A DNA stretch of 64,000 nt from Bidens hawaiensis (Eukaryota; Streptophyta; Magnoliopsida; Asterales; Asteraceae), in contig JAIQDT010003815.1 in NCBI GenBank assembly GCA_021521415.1, forward strand, positions 62,001 to 126,000. The letters are read 5' to 3'. The translations under genes were made by a program, and so were the position numbers. This document shows, one piece after another, positions 59,042 to 64,000 of the stretch. The notes below the pieces were generated by a model. That model was not told where the DNA came from. It made no database searches and worked only from the letters and a program-made list of their open reading frames with translations. Within the stretch, counting starts at the first letter, position 1. Each line of letters starts with the position of its first letter.

Positions 59042-59464
59042 CTGTTGAAGAATGGTGATTCGCAATCACGAAGTTAATGATGTGTCTTTGTCTCCGATGA
59101 TGAATCTGCATACAAACTAATCTGTTTAGGGGGGGTAGCTGTGGATCGGAAGCCTCATCAAAGATTGCCCAATACATTATTAAGTCAGCGGAAGACGATA
59201 TGAGCTTACACGTCTATATATTGGGATACACGCCAACGTCTGAGGGGGAATTTCTATAGTTGGTTGTTTTTAAACAGATTGTTTTGTCTGAAGATGTCAG
59301 CAATGGAGAACACTTTGCATCATTAACCGAGAGTTCAGTCTAAGGGGGAATCTTGCTGCAATGATGGTATTCTTCAACGTGATTATCAGGATATAGCAGA
59401 AGATTTGACTGAAGATTGCAAGAGGTGTCTACAGCAATTCGCAAGCAACGTCCAAGGGGGAATA
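59042..59464 (+). other. 3' untranslated tail of Copia-2 with repeated purine tracts
   Basis: Gene-free. GGGGGAAT-type tracts occur near 59,243, 59,343 and 59,454; the last one (AAGGGGGAA, 59,454-59,462) directly precedes the LTR and is the likely plus-strand primer. Repeated tracts of this kind are known for Sireviruses. Confidence 0.65.
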
Positions 59465-59952
59465 TGTTGGTGCATGTTTTGTGGCCGTCGCTTGGCGAAT
59501 AATTTAGAATGTTTATGTTGTATGCTGTACACCTAGGTAGTGGTTCACGCTGAAAGTGATCCATTTGAAAGAGCATTTTCAAATGGATACTCATTCGATC
59601 GAATGAGTTTCTGATTCGATCGAATGAGTCTGCCATTCGATCGAATAGGACTCATTCGATCGAATGAGTCCTGACCGAATGGCAGCGGGTATAAATACCA
59701 GCTTTCAGGCGTGAACAGGTAAGAGTTTAAGGTTTTTGCGTGCCCGGAGCCCAGGTGCTGTCCGGATGAGGGGGGAGGCCATGCTCGACCTCCCCCTGCC
59801 ATAGATCGTGATTTCAGTGTTTAAACAAGCATGTAATCTTTCGTTTTTATCAATGAAATCGTTTGTTTCGTGTTTGTTTCTATCCGTCTTTGGTTATCAA
59901 ACCTTCCGTCTCGAACGCGCTCGGATCGTCTCGGTCCCGGGCTGAGCCAACA
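59465..59952 (+). repeat. 3' LTR of Copia-2
   Basis: 488 bp, differing from the 5' LTR at one position that I could find. It is followed by the duplication AGCTG and then by Gypsy gag codons in phase with those at 43,965. Confidence 0.96.
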
Positions 59953-59957
59953 AGCTG

Positions 59958-60709
59958 GGATAAGAGGAGTCTGCAATAGGAGTTGGTCCTCCTGAAGCTA
60001 TGGGTTGCATGGGGATTATATTTCCTTCATGGACCTCCGAAGACCTTTGATGTTGAACCCCTGAGAATCCTTGATCCTTGAAAAAGGATACTTGATTGTG
60101 GATGAAGGATCCTAGTGGTTGGGAGTTGAAGGATCCTTGAAGATACAATCCGGAGGATCCTGGTTGAAGGATCGATTGTCCTTGCTGAAAGATTGAGGAT
60201 CCTTGAGCTGGTTGAACCATGGACTCTTGTTGGAGGATAGATGATCCTGGCTGAAAGATCGAGGATCCTTGAGTATGCTGACCCACGGACCCTGGTTGAA
60301 TGATGGATGATCCTAGCTGGAAGATCGAGGATCCTTGAGTATGTTGAGCCACGGATCCTGGAGTAGAGAATTCCAGCACCCTAGGCATCAAGGGAGTCTG
60401 ATCCTCCGCTGGTCTCTTTCTTTTCTTGAGATATTCAATTTCACGTAGGATCCTCTGGTTGGTTTTGTTCTGCTGCTCCATGTATGCCTTAACTTGTGAA
60501 AACATAGCCGAAACATCATTGTTAGATTTGACCACCGAAGTGGCAGTAGTGGTTTTTGAGCTCTGGAAGGCTGGAATTTGTGTCTTGTTTCCAGCCGCGG
60601 TGGTCCTTGGTGCTCCCGTAATTAGAGGAGGCATCGGCGGCAAAGTTCTTGATGAGAGAGAAACCGAGGATGGCATGGTTGATGAAACAGAGGTTGATTG
60701 AGAGGCCAT
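59958..60709 (-). pseudogene. gag: gag, N-terminal part, minus-strand Gypsy element
   Basis: ATG at 60,709 (minus strand), 66 bp from the primer-binding site. The N-terminus is Ser/Thr/Pro-rich, then a short coil (MEQQNKTNQRI), then Gln/Gly/Ser repeats of the type GSSIFQPGSS (60,360-60,060), as in the outer element's gag. It is cut by Copia-2 after about 250 codons and continues at 43,965. Confidence 0.88.
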
Positions 60710-60774
60710 TGATAGTGATATGGGTATGAAAAGGTTGAAAATGATAGGAATAATCTGGATTATAGCACCAATTG

Positions 60775-60792
60775 CCCCACGGTGGGCGCCAA
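60775..60792 (-). promoter_or_regulatory. Primer-binding site, minus-strand Gypsy element
   Basis: TGGCGCCCACCGTGGGGC on the minus strand, three bases after the 5' LTR. Confidence 0.75.
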
Positions 60793-60794
60793 AT

Positions 60795-61563
60795 TGTTTT
60801 GGACAAAAATCACTCAAGGATAATGTATCCAAATCCGTAAATGTGAGGTATAGTGCTATTATAATAACAACGAATGTATAAATGAAATTGAGATGAACAC
60901 AACGATTTGTTACGGGGAAAAGCCCTTGATCTAGTTCGGATCGCCGGCACAAAACCCCCGGGTGATGAGAATTGTCTATCACCACTTTATTAATATAAAA
61001 AATAAGGATACAAGGTTTGGAGAATATGATCAAAAGCTATGTGTGTGTGTATGCTGCTGAATTTGTAGTGAGCAGAGTGTGTTGTTGTGTTGGGTGTGTT
61101 TTCCTAGCTGATCATACCTCTATTTATACATAAAAGACAATAACTCAATGGAGTTATGAATAATAAAGACTATTAAATAATAATCCCTAAAAATCCGCCT
61201 CATATTGAATATTATCGTAACTGCTACTTTGACCATGTGCTCCATCATTCAGGCTGCGAAATAGGGGGTAGACCAGGTCTTGGAGCTGTTACACTTGATA
61301 AATATCAGCATTCATATAAGAAATAACCGTTAATTGCACCAAATATCGAGGATCCATGATCCTGACATAGCTCTGGAACTCTTCAGAAGGATAGACTGAG
61401 TCTTCTAATCGTTATAACTGCTAAATATTAGACTACACATGAGAACAACCGTTAATTAGTAATAAGTACTAAGAATCCTTGATCCTGATACACACTAAGG
61501 ATAACTGATCCATACATATGCCAGGATAACATATCCACAGTGTCAAATTTCTGTGCACTAACA
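60795..61563 (-). repeat. 5' LTR of the minus-strand Gypsy element
   Basis: 769 bp; a partner to 29,415-30,241 with scattered substitutions and a 57-bp deletion between two GGATA words. TATAAATA lies at 61,122-61,129 on the minus strand. Confidence 0.9.
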
Positions 61564-63887
61564 TGAAATTGTACGATGGTTCAACGGATCCCGAGGAACA
61601 CGTTGCACAGTATAGAGAGCGTATGGAGATCAACCCAATCCTTATGGAAATCAAGGAAGAATGTCTTTGCAAGGGGTTTGGACCTACCTTGACCGGAGCA
61701 GCCATGAAATGGCTACTGAGTATTCCTCCTAATACTATCACTTCTTTTTCTCATTAAATTAACTTGTTTAATAACCAGTTTTCTTGCAGTACAACATTTG
61801 AGAAAATGACAGGTGATCTTTACAGGGTTACCCAAAATCCTGGGGAATCCTTGAGAGATTTTATTACCAGGTTTAGCAAGGAGTCGTTGGAAATTCCAAA
61901 TCTAAACCTAGCTTCAGCAGTGGAAGCTCTTAAGCTGGGGTTAGAAAAGGGCTCCTATTTCTATGATGATCTTGTTATGACTCCATGCAGGTCATTAGAT
62001 GAAGCAAGAAGCAGAGCTCTGAGGTTTATTAGATGATAAGAAAAACTATAAGATCGGTATCCCGAAGTATGACCAGAAGAACAGGAAGGCCGAATCCCCA
62101 GGAAAATCATATCAGTCAAAACCTAATTACAAACCTGATAACCCCAGGATCAATGCAGTTGATGATGAGGATAATGAAGAATATCCTAAAGTTTCTGAAT
62201 ATTGTTTTTTTGTTGATATTGGTGGATTAATGTGTGCCATGCAGGATTTAGGTGAAAAAGCCAGGTGGCCAAAGAAGGTGGAAAAACAAGGAGTCTACAA
62301 AGACAAATCAAATTGGTGTGCCTTCCACGACGACTTTGGACACTTGACTGATGATTGCATTGCTCTTAGAAGAGAAATTAGCTATCTTCTCAGCAAAGGC
62401 CACTTGAAAGAGTTACTTGGCAGAAAAAAGGGAAGAGAGCAGAATCCTGAGAACGTTCCGGAAAAGCCAACTCCTCCACCAACGGATGCAAAAACAATCA
62501 TGTTCATATCCGGAGGATCCGAGATCTGTGGAACCTCTTATTCTACTGCAAAAAGAAATGCTGATCAGAGGAAGTGAGAAGTGGCTAACAGACCAACAAA
62601 GACATCTGTTCTCACTCAAACAAAGACCATGACCTTCGATGAAAGTGATAGAGTCAACATCCAGGATCCCCACCATGATAGTTTGGTAATAACATTATAT
62701 GTAGCTAACCATTATGTGCGCAGGATCCTTGTAGAGGGTGGAAGCTCTGTCAACATTATTCAATTAGATGTGTTGAGAAAGATGAATATTCCTGAGGATG
62801 AGATCGTTCCCAGTTCCTCAGTACACGTCGAAGGGGTAAATAAAATACAAAAATTTTGTGTTATTGACTGTTTGTCTTGTTGCAATATTATATTAAGCAG
62901 GCCCTGGATACATGACACGAAAGCAGTCCCCTCCACCTATCACCAATGTGTGAAACTCCCAAGTCTGTAGGGAGTTATCAAAATCATCAGCGATCAACAA
63001 GATGCAAAAAATTGCTACACATCCTCTATGAAGTGTACTGCCAAACCCCAGCAGGCATAGCAATTACGAAAACCAGCACGAGGCGTAATGGAGTTCAGGG
63101 AACAAGAAATCAAAGAAGTATTCCCTTATCCCGAGGATCCTGAAGTCAAAGTGCTGATGGGAACCAGCATTCCTGAGGATACTGAGTCAAAATTGCTCGA
63201 TTTTCTCAAGTCAAGACTGTCGACATTCGCATGGAAACATGAAGATATGACAGGTATTTCCAAAGATATTATAACAAATAAACTTGGAATTGATAATTAT
63301 TTTAGGCCAATCCATCAAAAGAGAAGAAAGTTTGCACATGAGAGAAACATAATTATCCAAGAAGAAGTTCAATATCCCTGATGGTTAGCAAATGTAGTAG
63401 TGGTGCAGAAAAAGAATGGAAAATGGAGAGTTTGTGTGGATTTTACAGACTTGAATAAAGCTTGTCCTAAAGATCCATTCCCTCTGCCACACATTGATTC
63501 AATGGTAGATGCTACGGCCGGCCATGAGATGCTGACGTTTATGGACGCATCCTCAGGATTTCAGCAAATCCAGATGGAGCCCTCAGATCAAGAAGACACG
63601 GCCTTCATGACTCCCACAGGTATTTATTGTTATATTGATATGCCCTTTGGACTTAGAAATGCAGGTGCAACCTATCAGAGGTTAGTCAACATGATGTTCA
63701 AAGAGCAACTGGGGGACACAATGAAAGTCTATATCGATGATATGGTGGTGAAGTCCAAGAAAGCTGAGGATCACCTCCAGGATCTCAAAACTACATTTGA
63801 TATCCTCGACAAATATAACATGAAGCTGAACCCCGCGAAATGTCATTTCGGGGTGAAGGCTGGCAAATTCTTGGGATACATGGTCAC
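61564..63887 (+). pseudogene. pol: gag core, protease and RT of the outer Gypsy element
   Basis: Codons of the outer gag resume (YDGSTDPEEHVAQYRERM), then SLRDFITRFSKE, a CAFHDDFGHLTDDC zinc-binding-like segment near 62,317, the protease ILVEGGSSVNI near 62,728 (Glu where family members have Asp, as in the related copy near 42,325), and RT from about 63,090, with YIDDMV near 63,730. In-frame stops occur at 61,755, 62,034 and 63,381, and a frame change near 62,035. At 63,888 RT is cut by another LTR. The element is dead. Confidence 0.87.
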
Positions 63888-64000
63888 TGTTAGTGCACGG
63901 AAATTTGACACTGTGGATATGTTATCCTGGCATATAATATGGATCAATTATCCTTAGAATATGTTGCAAATCCTGTTAGGATCAATGATCCTCTGTACTT
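63888..64000 (+). repeat. Start of another LTR inserted into the outer RT
   Basis: TGTTAGTGCACGGAAATTTGACACTGTGGATATGTTATCC, up to small changes, is the LTR start of the minus-strand Gypsy family, here in plus orientation. It interrupts RT after the GKFLGYMVT motif. The window ends inside it. Confidence 0.8.

Larger units (their letters stand above)
43971..59952 (+). mobile_element. Copia-2: young 16-kb Sirevirus-like Ty1/Copia element with extra gene and internal LTR
   Basis: Flanked by AGCTG on both sides (43,966-43,970 and 59,953-59,957). The outer LTRs are 488 bp each and I see only one difference (near 43,911+100 equivalent, G in AATAGTTT at the left and A at the right). Order: LTR, PBS, palindrome-rich leader, intact gag, intact pol, structured noncoding block, internal promoter, two-exon gene, purine tract, a different 449-bp LTR with its own PBS, a second leader-like region, a gag-derived fragment, purine tract, LTR. 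It interrupts the gag of the minus-strand Gypsy element. The size is far above a typical Copia element of 5-10 kb. Confidence 0.93.
29415..61563 (-). mobile_element. Minus-strand Ty3/Gypsy element carrying two Copia insertions
   Basis: The two LTRs (60,795-61,563 as 5', 29,415-30,241 as 3') read on the minus strand. Between them run, in transcription order, PBS, gag N-terminus, gag core, start of protease, then RNase H, integrase and a long 3' region. Flanks are CGAAA (29,410-29,414) and TGAAA (61,564-61,568), a 5-bp duplication with one C-to-T change at a CpG. It landed inside the gag of a related plus-strand element. Most of the protease and the RT are missing at the Copia-1 junction near 42,320. 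The host element's codons continue correctly across the insertion. Confidence 0.9.

Overview
The window is nuclear DNA of a flowering plant: AT-rich, with one plant gene in a large excess of LTR retrotransposons, SINEs and a MITE, and plant-type introns. Several elements resemble families I know from Asteraceae, so I lean to an Asteraceae species. That is inference from memory and no species can be named.

Region 1 (1-12,316). After a MITE (562-887) comes a complete Tat-lineage Ty3/Gypsy element (956-12,311, target-site duplication CTCCT on both sides). Its LTRs are about 670 bp and differ at roughly 4% of sites by eye. The sense gag-pol is riddled with stops and frameshifts. A six-exon antisense gene (10,437 down to 7,104) stays largely open, and a 42-45 bp minisatellite fills the 3' untranslated end.

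Region 2 (12,317-27,500). This is mostly gene-free AT-rich DNA. It holds the only host gene, an EXO70H-like exocyst subunit (18,205-20,061) whose frame is broken by two small indels. It also holds a hAT transposase remnant beside an LTR-like segment, an identical 176-bp tandem duplication, two SINEs and a SINE-like head, and a 185-190 bp tandem repeat.

Region 3 (27,500-64,000) is a nest of retrotransposons. An outer plus-strand Gypsy element (LTR about 27,519-28,202, gag 28,283-29,414, resuming at 61,564) is split by a 32-kb minus-strand Gypsy element (29,415-61,563). That element is itself split by two Ty1/Copia Sirevirus-like elements. Copia-1 (33,645 to about 42,320) is decayed and has lost its 3' end. 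Copia-2 (43,971-59,952; TSD AGCTG) is very young, with one difference seen between its 488-bp LTRs and with intact gag and pol. Another LTR starts inside the outer element's RT at 63,888 and runs off the window.

Copia-2 is the most interesting object. It is about 16 kb long. Downstream of pol it has a candidate internal promoter and a spliced sense gene (54,120-57,083, predicted 931 residues). It carries about 40 copies of the palindrome TTCGATCGAA, all in LTRs and untranslated DNA, and a second, different LTR with its own primer-binding site (57,432-57,894). Copia-1 has the same layout with an unrelated foldback motif (GGCGAAGTT/AACTTCGCC). Both Copia elements share a roughly 1.1-kb noncoding block after pol with hairpins, one showing a compensatory base-pair change.
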